Positions 1-10,194 of a stretch of DNA of 64,000 nucleotides are shown piece by piece. Both the position numbers and the translations under genes were made by a program. The notes beneath the pieces were generated by a model. That model did not search any database. It had not been told where the DNA came from and saw nothing but the letters and a program-made list of their open reading frames with translations. The DNA is taken from contig CANTFK010000616.1 in NCBI GenBank assembly GCA_947646735.1, positions 1 through 64,000 on the forward strand, given 5' to 3'. This DNA is from Peronospora farinosa. Its lineage: Eukaryota; Oomycota; Peronosporomycetes; Peronosporales; Peronosporaceae. Position 1 is the first letter of the stretch, and the number at the start of each line of letters is the position of its first letter.

Positions 1-97
1 TGTGGTAAAGTCGATTAAAGAATTTTGGCTAAGTCCATACAATAATTTTCTCGGTAAATCCGGAGCCGAGTTATTGGGACTTTTCTCTCTAACGGTT
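1..97 (+). repeat. Terminal inverted repeat, left copy (LTR end)
   Basis: This stretch matches the reverse complement of 12766-12862 with a few substitutions, mostly in the middle. It begins with TG, as LTRs do, and both copies keep the block around AAATCCGGAGCCGAGTTAT. It is best read as the same LTR 5' end present in two opposite orientations. It leads directly into a different repeat (68-320) on this side. Confidence 0.8.
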
Positions 98-320
98 AGA
101 TCCCTTTCCCATAACGGCCGGATCCCTTTCTTATAACGGTTGGATTCCTTTCTCATAAAGTTCGGATCCCTTTCTTATAACGGTTGGATCCCTTTTCCCC
201 ATTAAGTCACTTACTAAAATGACTTATTGGGTGTGATGAAGTCGATCTCAATTCATGGACGATCGAATGGAAAAGCATCGTTGATCCAAGATCGTTTATT
301 TGTTTGTTCAATAAAACGAA
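68..320 (+). repeat. Direct repeat C, left copy, with about 22-bp subrepeats
   Basis: The stretch begins with four or five imperfect copies of a roughly 22-bp unit built on ATAACGGTTGGATCCCTTT, then a unique part ending near TTTGTTCAATAAAA. The same order of blocks is found in the same orientation at 11765-11985 with moderate divergence. It is part of an LTR or internal region of the retroelement family. Confidence 0.7.
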
Positions 321-942
321 TGAAGAAGGGATCAATGGTATCGAAGACGATGATGATATGGATTGAAACATACTTAAGGTGAAGATACATGGCATGGATC
401 ACATTTCCGAATTATATTGAATAATCATGGAATAGGACACCGTTTGGATTATACTGGATTCCAGTATCGGTTGATCCAATTAGATGGATTGATTATAAAA
501 GGATTATACGTGAATGTGGAATAGTGGAATTTCGCAAAGTGTGGATCGCGACTGTGGAGAAGCGAATGAGCATTATTTCGCAAAGTGTGATCACATATTT
601 TTGGTTAAGTCCGAAATGGCCAATATTGATGAGTCGCGATCTCGCAGAAAGGTTTCGAGATGACGTCAAATGGGATGGAAAACAGTGAATGGTGTAGTTT
701 GCAGTTCTATGTGGGGTCAAATATGGCCTAGAAACTACGCTATTGCGATCTCCAGTATTTCCGATGGCGATCCGCGTGAACGCGATCGCTAAGAAGGAGG
801 ATGGGTACATCCAAGTATGTGGAAGACGGTCTGGTGTGGATCACGTCGCTATGGAGGACTGGAATGAGGTGGACATGACATGTCACATAGATGGACCATC
901 TCACATGACCTGAGAAACGGTGAAGAGGACAAGTCGTGATCC
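321..942. other. Non-coding retroelement sequence
   Basis: This 620-bp interval lies between direct repeat C and the 26-27 bp array. I see no convincing coding frame; the short minus-strand ORFs here have no recognisable domain. It is A/T-moderate with scattered GATC-containing words that resemble the following array, and is probably the body of an LTR. Confidence 0.5.
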
Positions 943-1152
943 GGCGGATCGCGATCCGATGCTAATTATTAGTATCGCGATCCGATATTAATTATTAGTA
1001 CCGCGATCGCGATCCGATATTAATTATTTAGTACCGCGATCCGATATTAATTATTAGTACCGCGATCCGATATTAATTATTAGTACCGCGATCCGATACT
1101 AATTATTTAGTACCGCGATCCGATATTAATTATTAGTACCGCGATCTGATAC
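943..1152 (+). repeat. Tandem array, 26-27 bp unit
   Basis: About eight copies of a unit built on CGATCCGATATTAATTATT followed by AGTACCG lie head to tail. Individual copies differ by single substitutions, by one extra T, and by one extra GCGATC insertion. Such arrays are common in retroelement LTRs. No cas genes and no spacer pattern are present. Confidence 0.85.
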
Positions 1153-1885
1153 TAAAATGGTATTATATCCGAGCGAGGTAGCGATCCAGATCGCGGCGAT
1201 ATTGGAGTGGACCACATTACAAGATCTGATTTCTCCGAAAGGGCGATACGTGGCAATAGATCCTGAGCTACAGATAGTCAAGATCATAGGTTTTGGTATT
1301 TGATTGGTTAACATTAACAGAGTTCAATTTGCTTCTAAGTACACGTGTCGACTTCTCTTCCGGGCTGGATTCTTTGGCCTCCCGACGTCTCAAGGAAGTC
1401 TACATACTACGCAAGTCATATCCCTGGATTGTTTGGCCAGGGATTGCAAGAATTCTCAAAACAAACAACTCCCCCTGCGATTGGACGCAGCACAACAAGA
1501 AAAGGACAAGGTACAAGATCGCGAGACGGCTCAAGTGGTCAGAAGATCAAGTATATCAAGTGGATCAAGTATCTACATTTTTGGACAAGGCGATCTCAAG
1601 AGAGATCAGGGCGACTCAAATAGAGCACCCCAAGAACAACTGCGATCGTGTGAGGAATTCCACTCGATCGCCCCCCACCTATCCCTAACACAATCAAGTT
1701 CAACATCGACTCAAGTCTACCGAGAAGAGAGCAACCCGCCCTACCGACGGGTACACAAGGTGAGGAAGGCTATACACACGGAATCGGGGTACCCCCTCCG
1801 TTAGTCGGTCGTCCGGGCGCCAGTGGAGAGTTGGGATCGCATCAGCAATTTTGCGAATCCCACTCCACCACACTGGCGGACCTGA
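1153..1885 (+). other. Leader between LTR-like sequence and pol
   Basis: Several overlapping short ORFs occur but none has a recognisable domain. The block carries words shared with two other places in the window. One is CTTCCGGGC followed by CTTTGGCC and CCCGACGTC at 1355-1390 (again at 8747-8780). The other is GACGGGTACACAAGGTGAG at 1746-1764, followed by GGTACCCCCTCCG (again at 9104-9155 and on the minus strand near 11445-11505). At the third site this block lies just before the gag-like ATG, so it is probably the conserved 3' LTR end and leader of this element family. Confidence 0.55.
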
Positions 1886-1945
1886 TAAAAGGTCTCTTTA
1901 TCCAAGATAATCCAGCATTCCACCTCCCCATGGGCCAGTCCGATC

Positions 1946-4900
1946 GTGATCATTGTCAAGAAGAATGGGGTGGATATAAGGCTGTGCATTGACTACCGGA
2001 TGGTGAATGACTTAACGCGGCTTATGGTATATCCTATGCCTCTCGTGAATGAGTTGCTGGAAGACCTAGATAAGGCCTTGTGGTACTGCTCACTGGATAT
2101 GGCTAGCGGTTTTTGGGTGGTCAGTATGACCGAACGAGCCCGTTTAATCTCGGCGTTTGTAACCCCGCTCGGATTGTTTGAGTGGAGACGAATGCCGTTT
2201 GGACTGAAGAATGCACCACAGATCTATCAGAGATTGTTGGATAACGCTCTATATGGATTCCTAACGATTTCCTCGAAGTCCAACACTGAGAAACAGGTTG
2301 ACCTGTTCGAAATAGGTCAACCTGAAGCGGACCCCGAGGAGTCCATATTAGGACGCCGGTCTTATATCGATGATATTTTGGTAACCTCTGGATCATGGGA
2401 TGACCTATGCTTAAAAGTGGAAAGACTATTGGAGGTTTGTGATAAGTGGAATTTATCGATCAGCGCGGTCAAAAGTTCATGGGGATGTAAAAAAGTTGAT
2501 TATCTTGGGCATCGAGTATCCGCGGAGGGGTTGGAGGCCCACCCTAAGGATCTTCAGTCATTGGTGGACTTACCGCTGCCCACCACCCTAAAAGCCATGC
2601 AGTCGTTTCTTGGAAGTCTCAATTACTATAGCCGGTTTCTAGAAGACTACGCGATTTATGCGTCCATATTGTACGAGCTAAGAGAAGTGGATTATCACGT
2701 ATTACGACGCCGGATGAGTGGGACTGGGGACACCCAGAGGAGTGACCAGGAGGAAGACCGATGGACTCGGGTGCAGGTGGCCTTTGCGATATTAAAGAAT
2801 AAGATCGCCACCGCCCCAATCCTCCGCCATTTTGATCCAGACCGGGAACCCGTCATTATCGTCTATGCCAGTGAGTGGGCCATCTCGGCATCCCTGGTGC
2901 AGGAGTATGAAGGGGTGTATATGCCGGTAACTTTCACGAGTCGGACTTTGAAGCCAAACGAGATCAACTATGGGCTGGTGGACAAGGAAGTGTTGGCGCT
3001 ATTGCGGATACTAGACCTTTGTTACACGTCGCTGGTCACCCGACCTATCAAGGTCTTGACCCGACACTCAACACTGGCGTGGTTAGTCCGGTCACCTGGT
3101 CTACAAGGTCGCCTTGGAAATTGGGCTGCGCTCCTGTCCCAATGGACGCTAGAAGTGGTCAAGTGCAAGCGCGGCGAAGATGAAATACTGGGGACATTAG
3201 CGGCAAGCATTACGCCTCGCGAAAATGTGGACTCTATTCTATCTTCAATCGCCCCCAAGAAACACCCGCGCCAAGCTATCACGGTGGTTCCTCCTACAGT
3301 CGAACCCGAGGAAGTCTTGTACGTGGTCAGTTTCGATGGGTCTGCACGAGTTAAACGTGGGGGCGGAGCCTGCAGTGCTATCGTATGGCAACTCCCAGGG
3401 TGGACCGTGATTGCAGCAGCATCAAGATATTTAACGGAGGCAACGGTAAACGAAGCAGAGTATGAGGGCCTATTGTTATGTTTTAGCCTACTGGAGAAAT
3501 TGGATCGTAGACGTCTGGTGGTGTGCGGTGATTCCAATCTGGTAATCCGTCAGATGCGAGGGGAAATTGAATGCAAGGCACCAGGTCTCACGGTACGAAG
3601 GTTGAAGGCCCTGGACCTGCTTCTTTCCTGGCCAGCCCATGAGTTTCTACACATGAAGCGTGAATGGAACCAGAGTGCGGACCGTCTCGCTAACGCGGCC
3701 CTGCAACAGCAACAAGGTGTCGAAATAATACCTGAGGAAGAGTGGAAAGACCTCGAAGAGATTAATCGTCTGCCTGAACTCTTGGTACCCAAGAATCCCA
3801 GCCCAGCAATGCGAATTACAGCTGTCACGAGGTCTCGGGTCCGGTCCAGGATGCCGACAGAGGTTGTGCAAGAAGAGGTGGTGCAACGGATACGAATTGA
3901 GCGAATTTCGGCTGCCCAAGACGAAGAAATGTGGATACGGGATTTGAAGCTCTATTTACGGGGTGAGTGGAGCAGTTTACCCGCAGAAGTGGCGTTGGCA
4001 TGCGGCAAGATCGAGACGAATTACGCTTTGGATGATGACGGACTTCTATTGTATTGCCCGGGTCTGGGGACAGCTGAAGAGGATCGCGATGGGTGGATCC
4101 GGCTAGTGATACCCGAAAGCCTACAACAAGATTTTCTGCACCATTACCACAAGAGTCTTGAAGGGGGACACCAAGGAATCGGCCGCACGTACCAGCGGAT
4201 ACGAAGGCATTTCCATTGGAGAGGGCTGTTTCGAAGTGTACAGCGCTTCGTTGGTACTTGTGTCGACTGTGAGACCGGAAAAGGTGGACCCACCTTACGA
4301 GGGAAGACCCCAGGGAATGTTCGGGCAACCTACCCATTTCAGGTCATCGCGATGGATCATATTCCATCGTTGCCCAAGTCGTTCAAGGGAAACACGGAGC
4401 TGTTGATATGGGTGGACCTGTTTACTGGTTATGTAATTGCTAAGGCCAGCTCGTCGAGGTCGGCCCAAACCGTGGCAGAAGGGTACGAAGAATGTGTATT
4501 TCGAAGGTTTGGGGCCAGTGAGGCGATCCGACACGACAGGGAACCAAGTTTCATGTCGGATTTCTTTCGCGCTTTCAACCGCATGATTGGGCAAAAGCAG
4601 CGGGCCACCATGGCCTACCGGCCGCAGGCCAATGGAACTGCGGAAAGGATGGTACAGACGATCACCCGAGCTATCAAGATGTATGTGTCGGAGGTGGACC
4701 AGAAAGATTGGGATGCATATGCGGAACGGCTCACATTTGCGCTGAACACGGCGCAGGACCGGGTCCGAAAGGAGACTCCATTCTACCTGGTGCACGGTTG
4801 GGACGCACGAAGCACGTTGGAGGCCACTATACCGCTGGGTAGTACCAGGCGGCGTGACGGTGACCCCCGCCGGTGGCGATATGGCGTACAGCGACAGTAT

Positions 4901-5509
4901 CGCCGGGCAAGGGAACAAGTCAACGAGTTATTGCGATCAGCAATGGAAAGTCGAGCCGAGATCCACAATGAAGAGGTGGCGGATAGCATGATTGAGGCAG
5001 AATCTCAGGTGTGGTTGTATCTAGACCGGGTCAAGGAAGGCTATGCCCGAAAATTGGCCCACCTATGGCATGGTCCATTCCGAGTACGGGAGATGGTGGG
5101 GGACCATGCAGCTCGCCTGGATATCAGTGGGACAGATTATCGCATTTACCCGTTGGTGCACCTTTCGAAGTTGAAGCTAGTCCGGCAATATCCCGACAGA
5201 CCGAATACGGTGTTGGTGGTGGACGAAACAGATCGAGTGGATTTTGACGAAGCCCTGTTACCAGAGGATAGCTGGGATGCGGAATTGGAAGACAATGAGT
5301 ATGAAGTGGAGATGATTCTTGACAAGCGCATGGGAAGAAAAACTCGGTATGGTCGTATTCAATGTGAATACCTGGTGCAGTGGAAAGGATACTCCGATCC
5401 GTCGTGGGTAGACGAGGTGGACCTCAATTGCGGTGGACTACTTGAGGACTACGAACGCAGGCAAGTCACTCGGAATCGTTTTGAGGTGATGCAGAGCCAT
5501 GAGGAGTAG
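1946..5509 (+). CDS. pol: Ty3/Gypsy pol polyprotein: RT, two RNase H domains, integrase, chromodomain (5'-incomplete)
   Basis: This is a 1187-codon open frame. The reverse transcriptase begins in mid-domain (LCIDYRMVN) and has LDMASGFW and the catalytic YIDD box. A first RNase H follows (residues about 300-430) but has Y and R where its catalytic aspartates should be. A second RNase H (about 455-600) keeps FDGSA, an EAEYEG glutamate, CGDSN and SADR. The integrase has an H-H-C-C zinc motif ending CVDC and a DDE core (MDHIP, RHDRE, GTAERM). A chromodomain with YLVQWKGYSDPSW ends the protein. The frame stays open upstream only to a stop at 1886; RT-like sequence before that is in another frame, and no protease or gag is fused. 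The first in-frame ATG is near 2000. The copy is therefore non-autonomous although most of the ORF is intact. Confidence 0.9.
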   Translation: MIIVKKNGVDIRLCIDYRMVNDLTRLMVYPMPLVNELLEDLDKALWYCSLDMASGFWVVSMTERARLISAFVTPLGLFEWRRMPFGLKNAPQIYQRLLDNALYGFLTISSKSNTEKQVDLFEIGQPEADPEESILGRRSYIDDILVTSGSWDDLCLKVERLLEVCDKWNLSISAVKSSWGCKKVDYLGHRVSAEGLEAHPKDLQSLVDLPLPTTLKAMQSFLGSLNYYSRFLEDYAIYASILYELREVDYHVLRRRMSGTGDTQRSDQEEDRWTRVQVAFAILKNKIATAPILRHFDPDREPVIIVYASEWAISASLVQEYEGVYMPVTFTSRTLKPNEINYGLVDKEVLALLRILDLCYTSLVTRPIKVLTRHSTLAWLVRSPGLQGRLGNWAALLSQWTLEVVKCKRGEDEILGTLAASITPRENVDSILSSIAPKKHPRQAITVVPPTVEPEEVLYVVSFDGSARVKRGGGACSAIVWQLPGWTVIAAASRYLTEATVNEAEYEGLLLCFSLLEKLDRRRLVVCGDSNLVIRQMRGEIECKAPGLTVRRLKALDLLLSWPAHEFLHMKREWNQSADRLANAALQQQQGVEIIPEEEWKDLEEINRLPELLVPKNPSPAMRITAVTRSRVRSRMPTEVVQEEVVQRIRIERISAAQDEEMWIRDLKLYLRGEWSSLPAEVALACGKIETNYALDDDGLLLYCPGLGTAEEDRDGWIRLVIPESLQQDFLHHYHKSLEGGHQGIGRTYQRIRRHFHWRGLFRSVQRFVGTCVDCETGKGGPTLRGKTPGNVRATYPFQVIAMDHIPSLPKSFKGNTELLIWVDLFTGYVIAKASSSRSAQTVAEGYEECVFRRFGASEAIRHDREPSFMSDFFRAFNRMIGQKQRATMAYRPQANGTAERMVQTITRAIKMYVSEVDQKDWDAYAERLTFALNTAQDRVRKETPFYLVHGWDARSTLEATIPLGSTRRRDGDPRRWRYGVQRQYRRAREQVNELLRSAMESRAEIHNEEVADSMIEAESQVWLYLDRVKEGYARKLAHLWHGPFRVREMVGDHAARLDISGTDYRIYPLVHLSKLKLVRQYPDRPNTVLVVDETDRVDFDEALLPEDSWDAELEDNEYEVEMILDKRMGRKTRYGRIQCEYLVQWKGYSDPSWVDEVDLNCGGLLEDYERRQVTRNRFEVMQSHEE

Positions 5510-5768
5510 AGGGGAGAGTTCATCTTGGGAAGGCCAAGATGATGCAAGAAGGAGGTGGTATTTGTTGCATGCACAGAAATTGGTCAAGTCATGTATTCGA
5601 GAAGTGCAGCAGAACAAGAAGAGTGAAGTATTGCTAACCTGTAGAGGACACCGAGGGACTACCTAAGATATGGCACCAAAGAGGAAGATTGAGAATGTGC
5701 TAGGGATTTCGAGGTGAAATGGCATTATCTCAGCTTATTAAGGATACACTTAAAGCTAGTGATAACCC

Positions 5769-7941
5769 TCAGGCGGTGTCGGGCGGAGAAAACTTGCCAT
5801 GGAGACGGGAAACCCCGAAAGCGGGATGCTCGTGGATGTTCTTGTGGTAAAAGATGCGCCACGGTTCGACATCATCCACCACCTGCAACGCCTCCATCAG
5901 CCCCGGTTGAGAACTCTCCTGGTTGACCCTTGGGGTCCAGTAAGACAGTTGACGCGTGGGGGTAACTGGCTGGAAGAAGGGGTCCAGCAGGATGTCCAAG
6001 TCACAGTGACCTGCTACCATCCCTTGCAGGACCTTCTTCAGCACTCCCATCCAAGCCTGCGTCGCCTTGGCCCGTCGTTTCTTCCTGGCGTTATAAATTC
6101 GGGAGATGTACGCACTGCTGGCACGAAGAGCTATGGAGAAATGAAGACGGTGCCGGTCCTCCCACAGACTCTGGCGCGATGCGTCTACGTAGGCATCGTG
6201 GAGCTCCACCAGTCCAACAAACCAGCCGTTTACGGGGAACGAGAGAGGATACTCAGACATCGTCTGCTTCTCCCATGGGCGCGAGTTCATCAACAGCCGG
6301 AGCTGAGATTCCGTTACGAGACTATTAGTCTCGCCCAGGCGGTCCTTGGATCTTTTGTCTAAAGGGGGGCCCGGACCCATCCACGAAGCTGGAAGGGTTA
6401 TGCGGGACCACAGGTCCTTCACGCTTAATTGCGAGATCGCAAGGGGGCCACCATAGAGACGGGCCATGGGGCAACGTCTTCGGTCTTGAACACACTTGGC
6501 TGGGCGTATCCCGGAATGGATAGGCCCCAGGCGTTGGAACCAGCAGGACCTTTGGATGCTGGCACCCCTTGATCATCAGAGTCGAGACTCTCAGTATCGG
6601 ACTCGGAATGACCAAAAAGCTGGATGAACAGGTCGGAATGAGGCGTGGGCGTCTTTTCCGAGCTGGAGGAAGCAGAAGGTGACGTCTGTACTTCGAGGAG
6701 GAGGCTTGGACGTTGGTTTTCTCAGTGGACCCCGCCGTTTTAAGAAGAGGCTTGGACGTTGGTTTCCCAGTAGACCCCGTCGTTTTAGGAAGAGGCTTGG
6801 ACGTTTATTTCCCAACCTCTAGTGGGCCTCCGCCGGTTTTGGGAAGAGGCTTGGACGTTGGTTTCCCAGTGGACCCCGCCGGTTTAGGGGAAGAGGCTTG
6901 ACCTTTGGTTTCCCAGTGGACCCCACCGGTTTGGACTCCGTTGATGATTTGGAGAGGACCGGACTTGGGTGTCCCAGTAGATCCCACGGACGTCGAAGAA
7001 GGGCCGGATGTCGTTTTACGAGACAAGTCTACCACCTCTGGAGCGGGTTTCCCCACGGAAGCCACCGGGCTATAACGACGACGAGAGGCACGTGACCGAG
7101 CCATCGCCGCTAGCAGAGACTCATCGCTGCTACTGGACTCGTCTTCAGGGGAACTTGGGGCACGGGTGGTCCGACGCTTCTTCGATGTGGAAGGGGCTGG
7201 AACTTCGGCAGTAGGAGACCGAGATCTTTTAGCCCTTGAAGGTCCTGGGACCTTAGTCTTAGGCGAGGCAGATCTATCCGCGGCGCTCCGAGCTACGGCC
7301 AGCTGTTTCTGGAGTTGGTCCCGTTGGCAGGCGACTTGCTTCACGAGGGCTTTAGAGCGGGCCAGCTCATCTCGAAGTAGTGATACTTGAGATACTGTGG
7401 ACCGAAGATCGGCCGTGGTGGTATCCAACTTGGCCTCCAGCTCTTCTATCTGGAGTGTGAAGCTCGTCACCGTGGCCTCATACTGGCCCCTCCAGTACCG
7501 AATCTTGGACCGAGACGCTTCAACCTCAAGGCGATAATCCTTCCGGGTGGCGAGCGCATCTCGGTACTCCGCAATGGTTAGCTGGTCGGTTTCGTGATCG
7601 CGGACGAGATTCCGAATTCGAGCCTCGATCCGGGGAAGATCAACTTTTTCAAATCGAATGACCTCGTCCACGCGACTCTGCAAGTCTTGGGCCCGGCGAT
7701 GCTCAGCCTGATAGGCCTGCTGGAGGGCCCTATGATTGTCAGCAAGGGTCTCCATAACTTGGGCTCGTTCCATCGCCAGCTGGATCGCTTCCCACGCCCG
7801 GGTAACACTCGCATAATCGGGGGGCTCCCCGACAAGGCCTACAGTCGGAATAACCAAGGCAGGGTCAGGTCCAGGCAGTGGAGGGGTAGACCAACGGCCA
7901 GGTGCTGGAGGTTCGTCAGAGAAAGAACTGGAAGAGGTCAC
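5769..7941 (-). pseudogene. Antisense-oriented retroelement ORF: coiled coil, Ser/Pro-rich tail, repeats; broken
   Basis: On the strand opposite to pol, an ORF starts at 7941 (MTSSSSFSDEPPAPGR). It runs 378 codons through a long charged coiled coil (about residues 50-215) and a basic, Ser/Pro-rich stretch to repeats of the type GSTGKPTSKPLPKT. A TAA at 6805-6807 interrupts it. The same frame stays open beyond that stop to 6325. A second frame (6467-5769, 232 codons, with NARKKRRAKATQAWMGVLKK) seems to continue the protein, so one nonsense change and one frameshift probably split an ORF of about 700 codons. I do not recognise its family. It could be an accessory antisense ORF of the pol element or a gag-like gene of an element in the other orientation. 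Confidence 0.5.
6690..6935. repeat. Tandem array, about 45-bp unit, inside the antisense ORF
   Basis: Five imperfect copies of a unit containing GAGGCTTGGACGTTGGTTT and CAGTGGACCCCGCCG lie head to tail. On the minus strand they encode a 15-residue GSTGKPTSKPLPKT-like repeat. The in-frame stop of the antisense ORF arises inside one unit, where the Pro codon is replaced by TAA. Confidence 0.8.
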
Positions 7942-8264
7942 TGGTGAATAAAGGGTGGGTGAGTTGGTGAATACGGAGGATCGTCAAGCACATGTACACC
8001 TACTTATATGTTGAGGAGACAGGACAAGGATGCACGGGGTCTTGCCGCAGTTCGGAACACCAGCGCGCAGGGGACAGCTGTGGAGAAGTGCCAGAGAAAT
8101 GGGGGCCCTTCGTAGTTATTATAATAACTGGCGTGAAAGATCTCGGTCACTCTCTTGAATGAGTGACAAGGAGTGACCAGGGCCCCGAACTGGTCCAAGG
8201 TCCTGAGTTTGGAGAAGGCGCTAGGTTGTCCTACACTACAGACCAAAGGACCAGTGCTGCTAGG

Positions 8265-8520
8265 GCAGCTTAGGTTGCCCAGGTACCAGGTGGGTCCCAG
8301 ACAACAGGTGGACCCTAGGTGACAGGTGGACCCCAGGTGACCGGTGGACCCTGGTGACCGGTGGACCCCAGGCAACAGGTGGACTCCAGAGCAACAGGTG
8401 GACCCCAGGCGACAGGTGGACCCCAGGCGACAGGTGGACCCCAGACAAGAGGTGGACCCCAGGTGACCGGTGAACCCCATGTGACTGATGACCCCAGGTG
8501 ACAGGTGGACCCCAGGGTAT
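8265..8520. repeat. Minisatellite, 18-bp unit
   Basis: About thirteen copies of GGTGGACCCCAGGTGACA variants occur in tandem with single-base differences. Because 18 is a multiple of three, several frames stay open across it and produce spurious repetitive ORFs on the minus strand. It lies upstream of an LTR-end-like segment. Confidence 0.85.
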
Positions 8521-8559
8521 AGAAGGTACAAGCCTTCCTTAAAGTGAAGAGACGGTACA

Positions 8560-9233
8560 AGTCCCATGTCCTAAAAAAGTCAGTTGTTCGTCCACAAGTT
8601 GACACGTAGTACCAACTAGAGCGAAGGGTAAGGATTAGGCAAGAAAAGCATACAGAGAACAAGATAAATAAACACACTCGAATTTGCATTACACGTGGCA
8701 GCTCTAAGCGCCCCTTTCCAAGCTCTTCTCCGTCACCTCACCTCTTCCGGGCGGGATACCCTTTGGCCCCCCGACGTCCAGCAGGTGTTAGACGGCTCAA
8801 TCTACGCAAGTTGAACCTCAGGATAGTTGGCCTGAGGTGTCAAGTAAGTGTCAAGACTCTACGACCCGCTACAGGAAGCGGTTTCCCTACGGGGAAGAAC
8901 ACAAAGGGGTCCAAGGACCAAGAACAGTCAGACACCAAAGGGGTACATAGTACCAGGTGCATCGCTCTTGACTCAGTCGGTTGAGCCCAAGAAACCCGGT
9001 CCCAAGTGAAGTATATCCACTCGGGGGCCACCAAGTCCAAGTCTTATACAAAGACGAAGTCTTTAAGTCTTCTGCGTCAACCGAGGAGCAAGACCAGCCA
9101 AGCCGACGGGTACACAAGGTGAGACCCAAGGTTAACACGACACGGTATCGAGGTACCCCCTCCGTAATTCGGCAGTCCGGCGCCGTGTGTGTTTGTGTAT
9201 CTCCTACGTTGTTTGAGAATCCACTCCACCACA
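8560..9233 (+). other. LTR 3'-end and leader-like sequence, second copy
   Basis: This interval repeats the layout seen at 1340-1880: CTTCCGGGCGGGATA with CTTTGGCC and CCCGACGTCC near 8747, GACGGGTACACAAGGTGAG at 9104-9122, GGTACCCCCTCCG near 9151, and a CCACTCCACCACA segment near 9222. The order and spacing match the 5' leader, so this is probably a diverged copy of the same LTR/leader junction. No coding region is supported. Confidence 0.5.
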
Positions 9234-10035
9234 CTTTGCTCCCGGACCCTGAGGTGAGGGACACCGCTTCCGATAGCGGGTCTTGGGGGGGTTGCTACAC
9301 GAACGAGCTCACAGGCCAAATATATCCTGGAGCTCTATTCGCACTTGAACTTTGCTACACAACTGTCTTCGACGGGGGGGCATTATATATATCTTCCCGT
9401 AACAGTGAGTAGCTTAGAGCAAGTTCTTTAGGACGACGAAGTCGTGCCACGTGGGGTTCAGCTCGCACTGTGTCTGACCACACGCCTGTCTTTAACGGGG
9501 GGAGGAAAAAGTTCAAATATATTCCTTCCTCGGAACAGGCGTGTGGCCAGACTAGATTTTTTATACAGAGCGACGAAGACTTGCCAAGTAGATCGCAAAT
9601 TGAGTAGTATTTAATATAGTACTATCCTTTTAACTCCTTTACTCTATCCTTGCCTGAAGCTCTGATTCCTTGCGTCGACTAGTCTGACCCTTGTGTTAAC
9701 TGGTCCGGAGTGGCTGAACGACGAGGGGCCGAGGTCGACCAATGAGGGACACAGATCGATCAATGAGAGACAGGGTCGACCGACGAGGGACCGGGCCTTT
9801 TAAAGGGGACCATGGTCGACTCCCTTCGGTCCCAGTTAAACGGTGCCCTGGTAATGACCTCTTCTTTGTTTGTCTTTCACATTCTCAGCCAACGGTCGCT
9901 TCACTCCGAGGTTCCCTTTATCTCCGGTCCCTTCTCTCTGGTGCGTGGTCCTTTCTCCCTAGTCCACGGCCCCTTGTCCCTTCAATACAACTGGCCCCTG
10001 GCCTCTTCACAATTTAGGAAGGCACTTCATCACAG
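9234..10035 (+). repeat. LTR-like block B, plus-oriented copy
   Basis: Most of this block matches the reverse complement of 11986-12765. Shared landmarks include CAGGCCAAATATATCCTGGA, ATCGCAAATTGAGTAGTATT and TCTTTGTTTGTCTTTCACAT. Differences are an extra segment at 9460-9583 and fewer copies of the 21-bp minisatellite (about three at 9738-9800). The two copies face each other around a gag-like remnant. Confidence 0.8.
9460..9583. repeat. Extra segment in block B: diverged tandem duplication with hairpin
   Basis: The minus-oriented copy of block B reads straight through from GTGCCACG to TAGATCGC, while this copy has about 124 bp between them. The segment resembles the preceding part of block B (the ACGGGGGG, TATAT, TTCC, GAACAG and GACGAAG words recur in order), so it may be a tandem duplication. 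It contains facing arms, GTCTGACCACACGCCTGT near 9471 and ACAGGCGTGTGGCCAGAC near 9534, with one mismatch. Confidence 0.6.
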
Positions 10036-10194
10036 CCGCCCCTTGCACTTGTTCAGCCGTACAGCGGCTTGAGCACGCGCATTTACTCCCTCGTCAATCA
10101 CGTTAGTCTTTCTGCTTGCTCTTTGTTAGGTAATCCGTGGCCAATTTTGGCTCGCTCCAAATGTGGTTTTAATATTCAATACATTGAGCTGCAT

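Noticed and set aside
943..1152. CRISPR-like array of 26-27 bp repeats
   Set aside because: The repeats are head to tail without unique spacers, the context is a eukaryotic LTR element, and no cas genes are present.
1293..1804. Two overlapping plus-strand ORFs of 131 and 166 codons
   Set aside because: They overlap each other in different frames, lack any domain, and cover the LTR/leader motif repeated elsewhere in the window.
4295..4918. 207-codon ORF antisense to integrase
   Set aside because: It is the shadow of the strongly supported pol frame with no recognisable domain.
8004..8567. Repetitive 187-residue minus-strand ORF (LGSTC-type repeats)
   Set aside because: It is the translation of an 18-bp minisatellite; all frames on that strand stay open because the unit is a multiple of three.
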